Part shown: in pieces, positions 45,583 to 59,395 of the stretch
How the letters are laid out: the number at the start of each line of letters is the position of its first letter
Position numbering within the stretch: the stretch's first letter is position 1
NCBI RefSeq assembly: GCF_037975245.1
Contig: NC_092583.1
Span: 15,731,264-15,795,263, forward strand
Direction: 5' to 3'
DNA from: Apostichopus japonicus
Lineage: Eukaryota > Echinodermata > Holothuroidea > Aspidochirotida > Stichopodidae
Length of the DNA: 64,000 nt
Position numbers and translations under genes: made by a program
The notes under the pieces: model-generated
The model's input: the letters and a program-made list of their open reading frames with translations, nothing else
Told to the model about the DNA's origin: nothing
Databases searched by the model: none

Positions 45583-46045
45583 TTAATACTTTGGTGGCGC
45601 CATTAAGGTTTCATCAACCAGTGAAAGAGGGATGATGGAGTGTGTTATGTTGCCCTGCTTTAACGACACGTGCATTATTTCGAGTTTGTCATGCACTCGC
45701 AGACCTGTGAGTATGTTAGTATTTTCAATGACACCGTCCGGATTATAGAAAGTTACAAATCTACAAAGTTCACCCAAATGTCAGCTAATATCGGTGACGG
45801 TATTTTTTTAATCCCGTTGTCGTCAACAAACTCCACTGAACTCTTGAACGAAACTATTCCCCGACTTTTCGAAAAAGGGGATAGGTCCAAATAATTTGTG
45901 AGCAATCGTCCAAAATTGTCCACAATTCACTAATTTCCTTATCGGTAACCATTTTAATCGGCAAAGGACTCATGTTCGAAACGGTTACAGACGGTAGTGT
46001 ATATAAACCTTTCGACAACCGAAAGGGCGAAGAATCGATATACAT
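45583..46045 (-). pseudogene. Frame-broken coding-like gene in a CpG-rich block, family unknown
   Basis: Starting from an ATG at 46045, three consecutive open segments in different frames look like one protein interrupted by two frameshifts: about 63 codons (MYIDSSPFRLSKG... to a stop at 45854), a middle part (SSVEFVDDNGIKKIPSP) and about 60 codons ending in TAA at 45583 (contains TFYNPDGVIENTN and SLVDETLMAPPKY). There are no splice signals at the breaks. A TATATATTTTA motif lies about 165 bp upstream (46203-46213, minus strand) with no other gene in between. I do not recognise the family. The compact, intronless, TATA-preceded layout suggests an inserted viral or large-transposon gene, but that is inference. 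Confidence 0.3.
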
Positions 46046-46260
46046 TTTCAATTTTCTTTTTAGTTCTGTGAGTAGTTAATCGATACGCGGAGACTGTATA
46101 CACTTGCACGCAGACCAGTGTATAGTATGAATCGTATTGAGCAAGACTATGAAAAACACGCTTAAATGAGTTCGATCGTTCAAATGCGCAAAAAAAGACA
46201 GATAAAATATATAGAGACACTTTGACGAACCAATTAAAGTACACAACTATTTTGACGACG

Positions 46261-46548
46261 TCATTTTTGGGTGACAGCAGAGTCTACAATCTCAAACAGG
46301 AAGTTACGACTGTTGTCCTTTAAGTTGACAGCTAAGCTGAGCCGGAAACTTTTCTTTCCCGTTGAGGTATAATCCACAGGAAGTTCAACCTGACACAGTT
46401 TTTCCTGCCATGCGATCGATAATTCAGGACATGTCAGCAAATTTTGATTACCTATCAAAGCAATTTAATTAACGCCGTTACGCCGAGGTTATCAATTTGC
46501 TTGATTTTGTCGCAACAAACGGACGTGACATTGTCCCAACGGATACAT
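46261..46548 (-). pseudogene. Second frame-broken coding-like gene in the same block, family unknown
   Basis: From an ATG at 46548 (MYPLGQCHVRLLRQNQA) the frame breaks near 46495, continues in another frame (IDNLGVTALIKLL), breaks again near 46450 and then runs open for about 63 codons to a TGA at 46261 (contains CPELSIAWQEKLCQVELP and SRNFLFEIVDSAVTQK). The last segment might alternatively be a genuine terminal exon, since an AG precedes it. Codon use and composition are protein-like and CpG is frequent. It is separated by about 215 bp from the start of the neighbouring broken gene on the same strand. Confidence 0.28.
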
Positions 46549-47642
46549 ATCGGCCAAGACAAGATTGGGCGGCAAGGAAACAGATTTCCACAACCAATCA
46601 GTCACTTTACGATTAAACTTGACAACCCTATAAAGCTAGCTTCCAACTTTGACCAAAAGTAATAATAATCATCTTTCGCGATTTGTTTATCTATTATCGT
46701 TCAAATGTCAAGCCGCATAAGCTTTGATCCATCAATCAAAGATGAATACCTATGGACAGGCTATATCGCTAAAATGAAATAATCAGACCCAATTAAAAGT
46801 CGATGATAAAGGCCAGTATTACGCATGCTGCACCTTTAAATCATAGTCTATGCTCCTCTGGGTATTGACCCAGCTTTTCTTAAATTGGTAGGACCATCCC
46901 TCCCATAAATCTTGATTTTATTAGCAGCGTTATCAGATTAATACATTATATTACAAATATTGTTGTATCGTGATTATATAGGTAAGGCCCGCGTGATTAT
47001 AGCGTTGTTCTATAAGTGGAACGTTTGATTGATAACTGGGTCACTGGGAAAGCAATTTGGTGTATAGTGTTGACACCAGCGTTTATCAAATTTGTCTAAG
47101 AAAGAAATCAAAATGGTTTTCTACTATAGTTACGGTATATTTTTTCGTTTTGGTTTTAATAATCTGATAAGATACGAATAATTTGATCAAATGTTAGTGT
47201 AATTGTTGTACTTGCTTATATGCATTTAGAAATTTTATTTTACGTGTGTTATATCGTGTTCTTAAAGTTTCTTTTTTTCATGAATTAAAGAAGAGTGCAT
47301 GGATTATTTGCACAAAAAAACTCTATTTCTTTATACGCAAAGATTTATGCATACATATATTTCTAGTGTGTTACCACATCCTAACAGAAGTTCCTTACTA
47401 TATACTTCGATGGGTATACGGATTGAAGAAGCCATGGCTCTATCGAACGTTCCTTTAATCCCCAACTCCAGCCCCCCCCTCCCCCACTGCAAGTCCAACA
47501 AAGCGATGTCCAGGGATAAGGTGTTCACGTTTCTCTTTCACTTCTGTTGGCTCTAACCTTATATTCACTTAACGTTTTAGGTCAGTGTTGTTATTGTACA
47601 AAAGATTAACTTCCACAAATGAACTGCATACAAAATTGCAAT

Positions 47643-47765
47643 GCAATTATTGTTATTATTATTTTCTTATTATTATTATTGTTATTATTATTGTTGTTGT
47701 TGTTATTATTATCATCATTATAATTTTATATTGTTACTATTATTATTATTATCATTATTATTATT
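47643..47765. repeat. TTA/TTG trinucleotide microsatellite
   Basis: TTATTATTG-type repeat for about 120 bp with ATC interruptions. Confidence 0.88.
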
Positions 47766-50360
47766 CTATCTAGCACTTTGAGGTAAAACAATGTTTACCT
47801 CCCCCTCCCCGATCCCTTCATACCATCCCGGAAATCATCAACCAATAGACGATACAATTCGGTCAGGGTTTTTTCACTCTTTTGCACTTCTCAGAATTTC
47901 AGATGCATCTATGGTTTTATTTAATTTGCATATTGTTTTTTCCTTCATGCACAAATTGCAATATAATTCTGAACATATGTGTTTAACTCCATTCCAGCCC
48001 CCCCCCGGCCCACCTGCCCACCCTTCCTCTCTACTTCCCAGTTCAACCACGAGTGACACATATATGTCACATTTCATGTATATCAATAGGTCTAGTGTAT
48101 TTCACAGGTACAACTTAAAGTCCAACTTTGTGCGTTTTTCATACGAAATCCAAATTACTTGCCATCGTTCGCACGCCCTAATGAATCTTTCTACAAAATG
48201 ATTACGTCATACCATCTCAATTGGCGTAAAATCATTTTTTTTTTTCCAGTTATGTTTGGCTATGATTTGTAGAAGAGTCCTCGCAACACCGCGTTATTGA
48301 CATTAAAACCATACGAAGCTTAATTTTAGCAACAAATTCGACATAACAAAAGGTGTATGCCATTTATGTTATTTTACGTAATTTCAACAACATTATCTAT
48401 ACGAAAATAATTCTACCGATTAAGCGATCTAATATATTATATTTCATGGTTTGATATTCTTCGATACTTTCGGAAGAAGTCAAATTTGTCCTTGAGACAG
48501 TAGAGTTCTTCTAAAGGAATACGTTTGCTCTGTGTCTATGAAGATGATCAAGACAATGTTTGTAGGCTGGACAGCCGATTCCGTCGGTAAATTTACCTTG
48601 AATGATGCACAATGGTAAGGTATAGAGCGGGGGAGATCATTATATAGAACTGCAAAACGTGATGGGAGGTCAGTCCTAGATTCATTCTACGTCATATTGT
48701 ACTATTGGCCTGAAAAGAAGCTGTATGCGTCACGAATGCTTGGCACTTTTTCTTAACCAAATTCGTCTTATCAATACTTCAGTAAAAGACTAATGACAAT
48801 TGGATAACCTTCGATATTTTCTTAATTGACTCAAAAAGACGTTCATTATAGAATAACATGTAGTTTCCTCGAGGAGCTCAGCTCATGCTATGACATTAAA
48901 CATTTTAATGCGACAACGCAAATGAGTAGTTACTGCGCATGCGTATTGGAATCGTGCTGCTATAACAAACCAAAAATACATTCTTCCACATAGAGAAAGT
49001 TAATTGCCTATTTAGGATAAAAACAATCTTGTAAAAGTGGTCATTAGTATATCAGTCATTGTCTGGGAATAACAGGATTTAATTTAAAGTAGGCTTCATT
49101 TGCAAATTTTCGGGAAATGAAACATTTTGGGGCGAAATACTGCAATAACGGATACCAACGTTAGCACATTGTCTGAAAATATACATGGACTAATTGCCTC
49201 TAGTAGCTCTGTTCAGAACTTTAACCTCACAGGTGGTGGGTTAAATTAATTCGTGCATATATTTAAAAAAATCAATATGAACGTAATGTTTTGAAATGAT
49301 AACGAGATGGGTATATGAATTAATTGCTTCAGATTTAAAAAAAAGAGTAAAAGTTTCTCCTTGATTAAATACGAAATTATAATGGACTGTATCACAAGCT
49401 ATCTATTTCTATAAATAAATCCATTTTCGCAATATATGGGCTACTTATTTAAAATTCATTCACATTTTGTTTGTGCTCAAATAACAGGAAAAGATCTAAC
49501 AATTCCTTCACTTGAATTAACGAACTGAAGCGGTATTTCAGGAGTACTAGTAACCCTTCTGTTTTCGTCTTCGACATTTTCTCTTTGTTGTTAATTCAAA
49601 TCCTTATCAGCTATAGTAGAATAATTCTATTGCAAAATAGAATTCAAACTTTTACTAGGGCAGAAGACTAAATCAACCGTCAGTTATAGCCTATCCTGTT
49701 TTGACAATTACCAATTGTAGACCTGTCGGTTACAAACGTTAGAAATTGTCTTTGATTTTTGACGTCGGCAGGTGGGACCCGTAGGGTAATGAGAACGCCT
49801 GGTTAAACTTAAGAATTCTGTCTCGTTCCGATTTGAGTTCGTTAAGTCAGAGACGGAAAAGATGTAGAAGAAGAAGAAGACGTAAATGAGATCGCCAAAG
49901 AACCAAACATAAAAGGGGGGAAAAAAGGGCATCGTGCATGTCTAAGACATAGAGAGGTAGCCTAAGGCTACAATTGCAACCCAGCCCTATTTTATCTAAG
50001 TATACTCAATGGAATACAATCGTTGTTAATAATGTAAGGACATAAATTATGTATGGAAACTTACAATCAGTACCTGCATGGATCTTGTGGTGCCGTGTGT
50101 GTATGGATGTGTGTGATTTCGCTTTATTTACTAACACATTTTTTTGTTTGTTTTTGTTTCATTATTTGAATTAAGACAACGCAATTTATTAGAACTAAAT
50201 TCAGCTGAGAAATACTAGATGTATTAAAAGATGTGGCAATTAGTATGTGTTAATGTTGAACTTTGCAGTTGTTGTTATATTTCACTTAACATATAGTTCT
50301 GTTTAAAGTATCTCTTTCGAAATCCGGCAGTATAGGATTCACAAATGATTTATATACAAA

Positions 50361-50362
<2 letters not shown>

Positions 50363-50420
<58 letters not shown>

Positions 50421-50425
50421 ATATA
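50363..50425. repeat. AT dinucleotide microsatellite
   Basis: (AT)n ending in ATGTATGTAT. Confidence 0.92.
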
Positions 50426-53400
50426 ATGGGATACTGGTAACCTTTACATAATCCCCTTCTAAGGTAGTTATGTCCTTCTTCTGCCGTGTACTTTAACATT
50501 TTATTTGTCCTCTCTTCCTTAAGATGTAAGAAAAGGGTGCTACGGGGAAAAATGGAATTGACATGAAGAAATTTCACAAATGTTTTGTGATATTTTCCCC
50601 CCACGAAGCACAAGTGTCAGACGGTTGTTCATAGGCACGTTCATTTTCAAAGCCTCGAGGAAAATTGTATAGTTGTTTCTTTCCCAGTTACCTCTTACAT
50701 TATATGTTTGTAATCATCTTCAATGTTTGATGGTTTACATTGAGCCTGCGTTTAAAAAGGGGCTTTGATGATCTTAGGAAGACGATTTTAACGGATTATG
50801 GAACGCCGTATGATAGGTTTACATGATTTATTAACGCGATGCAAGGGTAAGCCCCAGTTAAGCTTATTTCTGGTTAAACATTCACACATTGACGTATTTA
50901 CATCGGTTTTATCGCCAAGGAAAGAAAGTGTTTTTTCCCCTTTCTCTTTAATTCATTTGTGTAATTCAAATGTAAGACATCAAATGCCTCACTTCAAATT
51001 CGATTCGATATAAAGCAAGGGAATGTTCTCTTGTTTAAGTCACAATAGTGGTAAATATGTCTTACTCTATAGAATGATGTAAAATTTCAATACCGATTCA
51101 TACATTACTTGATCACAACATATATCAACGAAAAACGTTACAGGGGGGGCGAAGAGGGGAGGGGTCGAACTATATACCCCCTAAAAACCCGTCTTCGTCT
51201 TCCTGTCTCATAATATCCCCATCCCAACAACTAAATATGCGGCTTCTTTCTAACGCCATATATATTTTAATTATAAAAAAACAGAGCTAGAGATAAGTAC
51301 CCGTTTGATATTTGGTTTCATGCAAATCTTATTAATGATATCGGGCAAGTTTGAGAACGCCTTGTTGGTAAATTCATGATAAGAAACCATTACACGTGAT
51401 AAATGATGTAACAGAAAACCAACTCGATCGTCACCTCCTGTGACCATTTTTGTTGTTGTCATCCGAGCATATTCTAAATACACGCTCTTTCCAGACGATA
51501 CATTCGTGATAGTTGCAGTCATATTGAATTCATTTGATTAGTATCGGTTTACTTAGTTATTACAGAACACCGTTAAACCGTATTATTTAATTATGTTATT
51601 ATAGGCATATACTTTTGAATATACGTATTAAGGAAATACCGTGGAAGTTATAGCCATATCCGGTTTTCTATTTATTATACCTCGGTTTGCGATTTATTAA
51701 TTCAGGGGGAAGTAGAATACTTATTCCATATATGCCTTTCGGTGCTAAGAGATAACTTGTAATTATACTGAAGTACCCCATTAAGAATGACCGTTAGAAA
51801 TTGAAGAATAAATTAACTCCATATTACCCAAAAGAATGTTGGAAGTGAAGCCATGCACATTCCAATATTTATTTCTAGGCTAAGGAGGGACGGTTTCGTA
51901 TCCGTAAATGGTTTAAGTAGTTTGCCCAATAGCTATGTTTATGTAAATTATACTCCGATGTAAGAACATTAAAAGTATTTGCGCTCTGATTTATTCTAAT
52001 AAATCGTGAATTTTGTTGTTTAGAAGAAAACAGAAAGAAACAATGTTACGGTAACATCGTCCTTAAAATTGCAATATTGTCTAAAAGGTTTATATTTTAC
52101 TTTTGTTTCAAATAAAATAAAATCTTATTTATATTAACTATATTTGCTAAGTAGATGATGGAGGGTTTGCTACATCCACTTGAACTATTTACATATAAAC
52201 AAGGTTAAGGCTGTATACAATTTTTTTTCAATGTTATATTTGTGTCACAATCGTGCCTGATAATACAAATGCATATATGAGTAATTCCGCTATAGTCTTC
52301 TCGCATCATCAGCTCAATTTGCCCATTGCAACCTAATCCAAGCAATTAATTCACCCGATGACACCCGAAAACACGACGCATATTCAAAACTGATTATTTG
52401 TAAAAAAAAAATTAACTTTTGATACTTTTGTAGGTTAAAGTGACTCGGGTGTTAAGGAGTAGTGTATGTATCATCGTGTATTCTATTTTTTTTCGGATGT
52501 CACTAAAAGCATTAAAGTTTTTTATTTCATTTTCACATTGTATGTTATACTAAAGGGATTAAAAATGAAGACGTCACACATACATATTTATGTTTGTGTG
52601 TGTGTGTGGGTCCAGGTACTCCAAGATAAGGGGACCGCCTTTCACCCCACCCCACTGCGTTGGAGTTTTTATGACACTAAACGTCAAATAAAAAACTAGT
52701 GCAGTAAATTCTTACTTCGTTTTACTGATAGTCATCGAGGGCCTGACATTACTATCCTAAATGGAAGTACTTCGAAAGGCAAATTGTCTTTTAACTTTGA
52801 CATTTACTTAAACGGGCCTTTCTTTTGCAGTAATAAAGCAAGTTGGTAACAGGTTTCTTTTTCCTCTGTGATTTTGTCCATATGCACCGATAGTTCGGTA
52901 GAATATTAGTATCTTCAGAAACTTGCCTCTTTCCGTACCCCTCCCCCCCCCCCGCACCTTCCGATAAATCCAGGTTCCGTCCCTGGTACGTCCCCCGGTT
53001 TTTAAATTGGTTTGAAAGCTGGTAATCCCATACGCACCAACAATTAACAATAATAGTAATAAACAATTAGGCAAGCACAAAATCAACTTCCGAATTAACC
53101 TTTTATAACTTCCATCAGGCAAGTGATACTAATACAGGAATTTCACACAATGCACAACTTAAACCAAAGTCAACTTTTTCCAAGGCCAATCGATTCGGTC
53201 TTAAAAATTAAGTTGTCAATCTTTAATATGTTCGTACGAAGCTTAAGGGTCTAAAGAAGAAAAAGAAAGGAACTTTGTGTAATTTTGTTGGTGAAATTAT
53301 CCAAAAGTTGTTTTATTTATCGCGTATGTTAGACAAAGATTGTAATATGAAACGTGTCTTTGAATAAAAAAGGAGCATTGCAGTGGAAAAGCACAAGGGG

Positions 53401-53559
53401 AACTGTTGTGGGGGAGATTTGAAAAGTGCAAGTTAAAATGTGATGACGTACAGTAAACATTAAAACATAATAGAATAGATGTATACAAATATCCATCCAT
53501 CCATTCTTCATATATATAAACTACTCGAAAAAAAAAATAGTGGGAACTATATACATATA

Positions 53560-53765
53560 TATATATCAAAATAAGTAAATATATCTAAATAAATATAACT
53601 AAATGAATAAATATATCTATATAAATAAAAATAAAAATATAGATATATACATACATGTATACACATTTATACCGATAGATAGACCTATATACCTATATGT
53701 ATATATAGACCTATATATTAACCTATATATAGACCTATATATATAGACCTATATATATATACATA
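53560..53765. repeat. AT-rich complex simple repeat with AGACCTATATAT units
   Basis: AAATAAAT/ATATCTAA words grade into several copies of a TATAGACCTATATA unit near 53680-53760. Confidence 0.7.
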
Positions 53766-54477
53766 AACGAAAATCAGTGGAAATGTTCAAATGTCTTCAA
53801 CGAAAGGATTTGGTGATTTCGACTGCTCCAACTATAGACAAGAATAGGTTTTCTACCAAGGTTCATACACCCTTTCGGAACTTAGGGAAATATCTTATTT
53901 TAATGTCGTGAGAAACATCCATAAACTAAACTTGAGCAAGATCAAGTATAATACAGTGATACACTTTAGATTAAAAAACATGATATTTTCATTTTACTCT
54001 TTAGTTTTAGATTTATAAAGTGATATCTCTGAAATGAAATATTATCTTCGCTTTATCAAAGTTTACAGCTTCAATTTCTGTTTTGTTTTCCTCCGGAGGG
54101 AATATGTTTTGGGGGCCTCTGTTTTTTTCCTTTTGTTTGGAGTACCGTTGATACAAACTTCGAAATTAATACTATCTGTGATGTTGAATTTATTGGTTAG
54201 CTTGCAAGCTACCATTATTTACAATCAATGATGTTTTCATCGTAAACGAAGTTATTTATTCCATAAAAGAGTTACTGGAATGTTCCTCCAATTTTCCTCT
54301 GAAAAATGCAATATATGACAATAAGTGACAAAGTTAAAGGTCGTGGATCTACTATCGCAGGAATTATCGAAAAATAATAAGCTCTTTCTTACTATAAGCA
54401 CTATATGCATGTGTCGCAGATTATGGTCAGTTTCAGTTTTTCAGTTGCATTTTCTCTTTATGTAGGACCAGAATTGC

Positions 54478-54600
54478 AGTACAAGTACAGCAGCATGAGT
54501 ACGAGTACAACAGCATCAGTATGACCACAACAGCATGAGTATGAGTACAACAGCATGAGTATGAGTACAACAGCTTGAGTATGAGTACAACAATGATTTT
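54478..54600. repeat. 20-bp minisatellite GAGTATGAGTACAACAGCAT
   Basis: Five to six copies of the 20-bp unit, the central ones almost identical, with degenerate GAGTACGAGTA words continuing to about 54655. Confidence 0.88.
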
Positions 54601-54655
54601 ACTTTGGTATGAGTACGATTACGAGTAAAGAGCTCTAAGCACTAGTACGAGTACG

Positions 54656-57331
54656 TAAGTTTTTACAAAAATAATAATAAAATGCGCCTTTATGGGGCAA
54701 GTGTCAAGACCCACTGCCTAAAATCCCAAAGAATTTGGATCGAATGTCTTTCATTTTCGGTGAGGGATTTGCTTTACTATACAATATTAAACGACATTAT
54801 GACAGAATTTATTCAGCCACGTAACACTGAAGATATATATGCAGTTTATTCTTCATCACATGCACATCCACGATGTTACTTTGCGCAAGTTCAGTTCAAA
54901 TATTAATGAAACAGTTCAGTCAACACCGTAGCTTTGTGTTTGTTATCAATTCCTTTAAGGATTTTTTCATTTCTTTTTCAATCAGATAAAGAATGAATTT
55001 TATATTCAAATAATGTAACACCTCGAAGTGTACAGTTCTGACATAGCTTTATATAGAAATCGTACTAAGAAATATCAAAGAATGAAGAAACAATATAACT
55101 TAAGTTTCTAACAGCTTTGGTTTGCCATTTGAATATGATATTTCGCGATGTTAAAATAATCAAATGAGAAAAGATTACCATTGACGCAATCTTTTCTATT
55201 ATGTGTTATGTACCTTAAATATTGAGCTAAATCAACCAATAGCAGATTCATATACAATTGATTAATTGCCTCCTTCTGATCTCCACTTGCCTACCATTCA
55301 ATGTATATGACACTTAAAGGCCTAGCTTTATTCCTTTTTTCTTTCCCTTTTGAAATATGGATACACCATGCTATGTACGGCCTTAGTGGTTATCTTACGT
55401 GATCATCCTTGAAAGCTTACCAGCAACGATTTTTTTTAATGCAATTAAGTTGTATTTTTTATTAACCACTGATACGACTAACAAGGTTTCTCTCATATCA
55501 TAACTTAATCCATTCCCAAATGTATCATATTTCTGGTTGGTGTTGCATTCCAGATTCTGAGTTTATTTACCTTTCTTTATAATGACGATGGGAATTCTCT
55601 GCAGATCGTATTTTTGGTTCTTCTTAAGACTGAAATTTAGTGAAGGGTGAACAGCCTTGTTAAACTACTGTAACTTGTGAAGTTTTGGTACAAATGATCG
55701 TGGCAAAGATCGGGGACACACGGCAGTCTGGCTACGGGCCTCTGGATCTGTGATGTTCCTTTTTATATTTGGTAAAATCGTCTAGTTTTGTATATGAAAA
55801 AAACAAAATTGAATATGACTGTTGTCCAAAACTTTATCAGAAGGACTGTAATTACTTTTTAATTCAACCCTACAAAATAATCGCAGTAAAAGTACCGACT
55901 TTTAATGAAGATTGTAATGTTAACGAAATATTCATTCTTATTTTTATTTGATAAACAATGTGCCAATTAGCAAAAGAGGACCAATTCTTTTCCCCCCATT
56001 GCAATTAACAACTAAAAACAAACCTCTTTATGTATTATTATCGAGAAGCGATGTATTAATGCAATTAGGCTGTTGAATCTAACAGCAGCGAAAAAAAGAA
56101 GAAGAAAGATTTCAGCTCTTATCAAAAAGAGGACCTGGTCTAATTTACATAAGCTGAGGCTTGCGATAGATCGACAGTGATAGTCATAACCTTGCCATGC
56201 TGAATTGTCAGTCACAAGAGTTTAAAAATATCCCTCAAGGTAAACTATTTTGCAACCAAAGCTTGTCAGGGTAGTGTGAGGAAAGATCCGATTACAAACA
56301 TAAACTAAGTGGCGCTTTAGTTCAGAAGAAACATCATCGGGGTTTTTTGCTGTTGTTGTTTTTTTTTGTTCAACAGCTCTCTGAATACTCACCATTTGTA
56401 GATTGATAAAGATTCACACGCGACGTCTCAACTGGCAATAAAAGATAGCGCAAACGCTGTTAGTGTTAATTGCTATAGCAACATGGCCAATTAATTTAGC
56501 TGTACCTATTTCGCGCCACATTTCATTTTTGCAGTATCGATAAATGTCTGGACAGGTTAGCTTACAGTATCTCAATAGTCTTAGGTATGATATCGTCAAA
56601 ATGATGTAATATCGATGGCTTTTAGCCGTGATGCGAAATAGATGCAAAACGAAAGTTATCTTTAAATTTGGATTTGCAATATCTTATATTATCTTATAAG
56701 TTATTAAAGTATATGAAAGCTGTCACAAGAAAAAAATAGATGAAAGAATATAAGATAATTTCTTGCCAGACTATAGGTTCTATCGATTCCTTACACCCGG
56801 CTAAGAGTGACGTATGGCTATATGGAATTGAAGATAAAACCTTTTCAGCCAACATTAGTGTCAATAATACAATCGTGTGTTACGTATGTTATCATTGGGC
56901 GGATTCACAACAATGCAACATTGGGTGTGACTCAACGTGCGGTTCAACGCGCGATACAGGTTAAGATAAAACCGTGTAGTGTGGTATATGTATAAACGCA
57001 CTCAGTAGAACAGGTCAGACTGTATACCGAGTAGAATCGCCAGTTGAATAGCAACTTTTATCCTCACGTTTAAGTTTCAATTTAGTGTTGGTTTGTAAGA
57101 TATTCTGACCAAATCATATAATATTCATGTTAGTAAATGGATACAGCTTAATCTCAATTAGACATCCACGTAAGTACAACCAATGTGGCTATACTACTGA
57201 TTAAAGGAGTTATACAAACAGAATGACAGTTTAGTTCAAGTACAGAAAAGTTTGTGTCCCACAATATTTTTTATCTTGTAGGCCTGTGAAGTTGCTAGCA
57301 TGATTCCCGGTTCGTCTTTAGTGGATTAAAG

Positions 57332-57375
<44 letters not shown>

Positions 57376-59395
57376 AGCACTATCAGCCCTTTTTTTGACA
57401 TTTAAAAGTTCAAAACTTTATAAACTTGTATCAATGACAATGCCTTCTTTTTACGACCTTACAACTGTTAACTTGTCAATCCCACACACCCAACTGTGTA
57501 ATAGTCAGGCAGTCACTCCCTGGGCACTACAATGCGCCACATCTACGTGGTTGGGGGGGGGGATTCCCATTGGGTGCAGCCACAAACCGGCACAGGCAAA
57601 TCTATTTTCTATTTACTTTGCAGCGCCCAATTTATAAACCTGGGTGAAGAGAGGTAATGGAGATAAAGTGCTTTTGGTTGAGTAGGCTATATGGTTATTA
57701 CCATGAAATACTCGAGTAAAATTCTACTCCGATATGCAGCTTTAACCCGGCATCTGTTGCATAAGTTGATTCCTTAAGTTTTATTTTATGTATATTATAT
57801 ACCTTATAATACCCAAACTTTGATCGAAAATTAAACAGAAACTACAGATATCGTCCTACAAATGAGTGGTAACTGTTCAAAAGTGTTCAAAAGGTCAAAG
57901 GTAAAGTTAACTTTGAAATGTTCCTTTTTTAATGTTAATGAGCTGTATTGTAATGGGGATCGTTATGGGATGGAAAACTCATGGAGATGTATAACACAAA
58001 AATGATGCATTAAAGATAGCCTGTGTAACCAAAGGGGGAATGAAATAAAACATACCCCAAAATACGTAAGTTCCATTAGGATGCACATGAACCCGACAAT
58101 ACAAACGGTTTGTACAGTTAACTTCGGACTGAGCCTGCAAACACTATAACCCAATTCCTAAAACTCAATTTGAAAGACGATTAAGTACTTTGTTATACTC
58201 TACCATTTTCTGCACTCATACAATATACATATACCGGTATTGACTGAAATGTCACTGATAAATATTTACCTACTATGAGCACAAAAATACGTTTCCAAAA
58301 GATTTCATTGCTTAGCTCACATGCGAGTGGTTTTACGTTTTTCCGGTTTACATGGTTTTGAATTTTTTTTCCACTATTATTGCTATAAAATAGTTTTGTA
58401 AATTATAGTTTTAACTCTTATTATGCAGTAAGTATTTAGAATGGATGTAAAGTACCATCAATGAAAATATACACGTATATACAAAAGAGGATAAGTATCC
58501 CGTTGCAATTATCGTGGTATATACATGATATCAGCCATAGCAGCATAAAATAAAATAAAACAAAATAAATTGAATATCCAACAGATCGTTGTTGAATTTC
58601 TGTTTGCATGACATGGATTTACAAAGAAAAGCAAATACTTCGAAGTTTGATTGTTTACTCAATTTCTTTTGTTTAAATAGTCACTATTTGAAGAAAACCT
58701 TCCAAATCAACAAAGGGTTCATTTCATATACATAATATGACCATATAGTTTATGAAGTTTACTATCGTTCTAAGAACGTGGGATTATACTAATGTCAGTT
58801 TAGCCTATAGTGAATCTATAGTGAACCTAACCATATAACAAGTACCATCACACAGTGACACTTCCCCTTAAAACTTAGTGTACAAACTACATCCCACCAG
58901 GACAAACAATAAGCATCACCCCCCCCCCCCCCACATCAGTAAGACCCCTTCTTCAAATAACACCGTTCTACAAATATCTTTTTGTTTTTAAATGTGTATG
59001 CAAGTTAATTTACAGTTTTTTTAATTTATTATCATAGGTTCGTCAAACATCATACGTTTGCAAAATTTGAAAAGGGAATTGTAATCTCAAGGTATGGAAC
59101 ATGTTCTTCTAATTAAAGCATCACTACATGCCATGTCGGTCTCGTTCTTATCACTGCATAATATTAATAATAGAATGCATTTATCATCTCCATCTATTCT
59201 AGTCGTTCTAATTCACAGACGTTATCCAGATGCCAAAATGATATATGCGTTGACTTAGATCTTGGTATGACACGCGTTGAACCACATAACTCATAACTAT
59301 AGAGATACGCAATTAATATACCATCTCTATTTGAGGGTACGTTCCAATTAATGCCATTTAGTTCCGTTTGTAAATTTCAAGACTTTCTCACATTA
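54656..59395. other. Non-coding AT-rich stretch; no gene supported
   Basis: About 4.7 kb. It contains an AT microsatellite at 57333-57373, a G9 run near 57553, a DR1-like motif AGGTCAAAGGTAA at 57892-57904 and a C-run near 58918. No recognisable exons. Confidence 0.4.
57333..57373. repeat. AT dinucleotide microsatellite
   Basis: A pure (AT)n run of about 40 bp. Confidence 0.92.

Larger units (their letters stand above)
46549..54477. other. Long non-coding AT-rich stretch; no gene supported
   Basis: About 8 kb with simple repeats (listed separately), poly(C) runs near 48000 and 52946 and many short open frames without protein character. A minus-strand frame near 52808-53122 has a hydrophobic stretch but no ATG where it would be needed. 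Confidence 0.4.

Noticed and set aside
45282-45635. 117-codon plus-strand frame with a KWLGVRL...LLFFIVIS segment recalling the transmembrane domain of ABCC transporters
   Set aside because: The resemblance covers too few residues, no ABC motifs or exon neighbours are present, and the end overlaps the broken minus-strand gene.
52808-53122. Minus-strand frame with a basic start and a hydrophobic stretch like a type II membrane anchor
   Set aside because: There is no ATG at the needed position (the codon is TTG just after a stop), and the hydrophobic run comes from a TTA/TTG-rich stretch.
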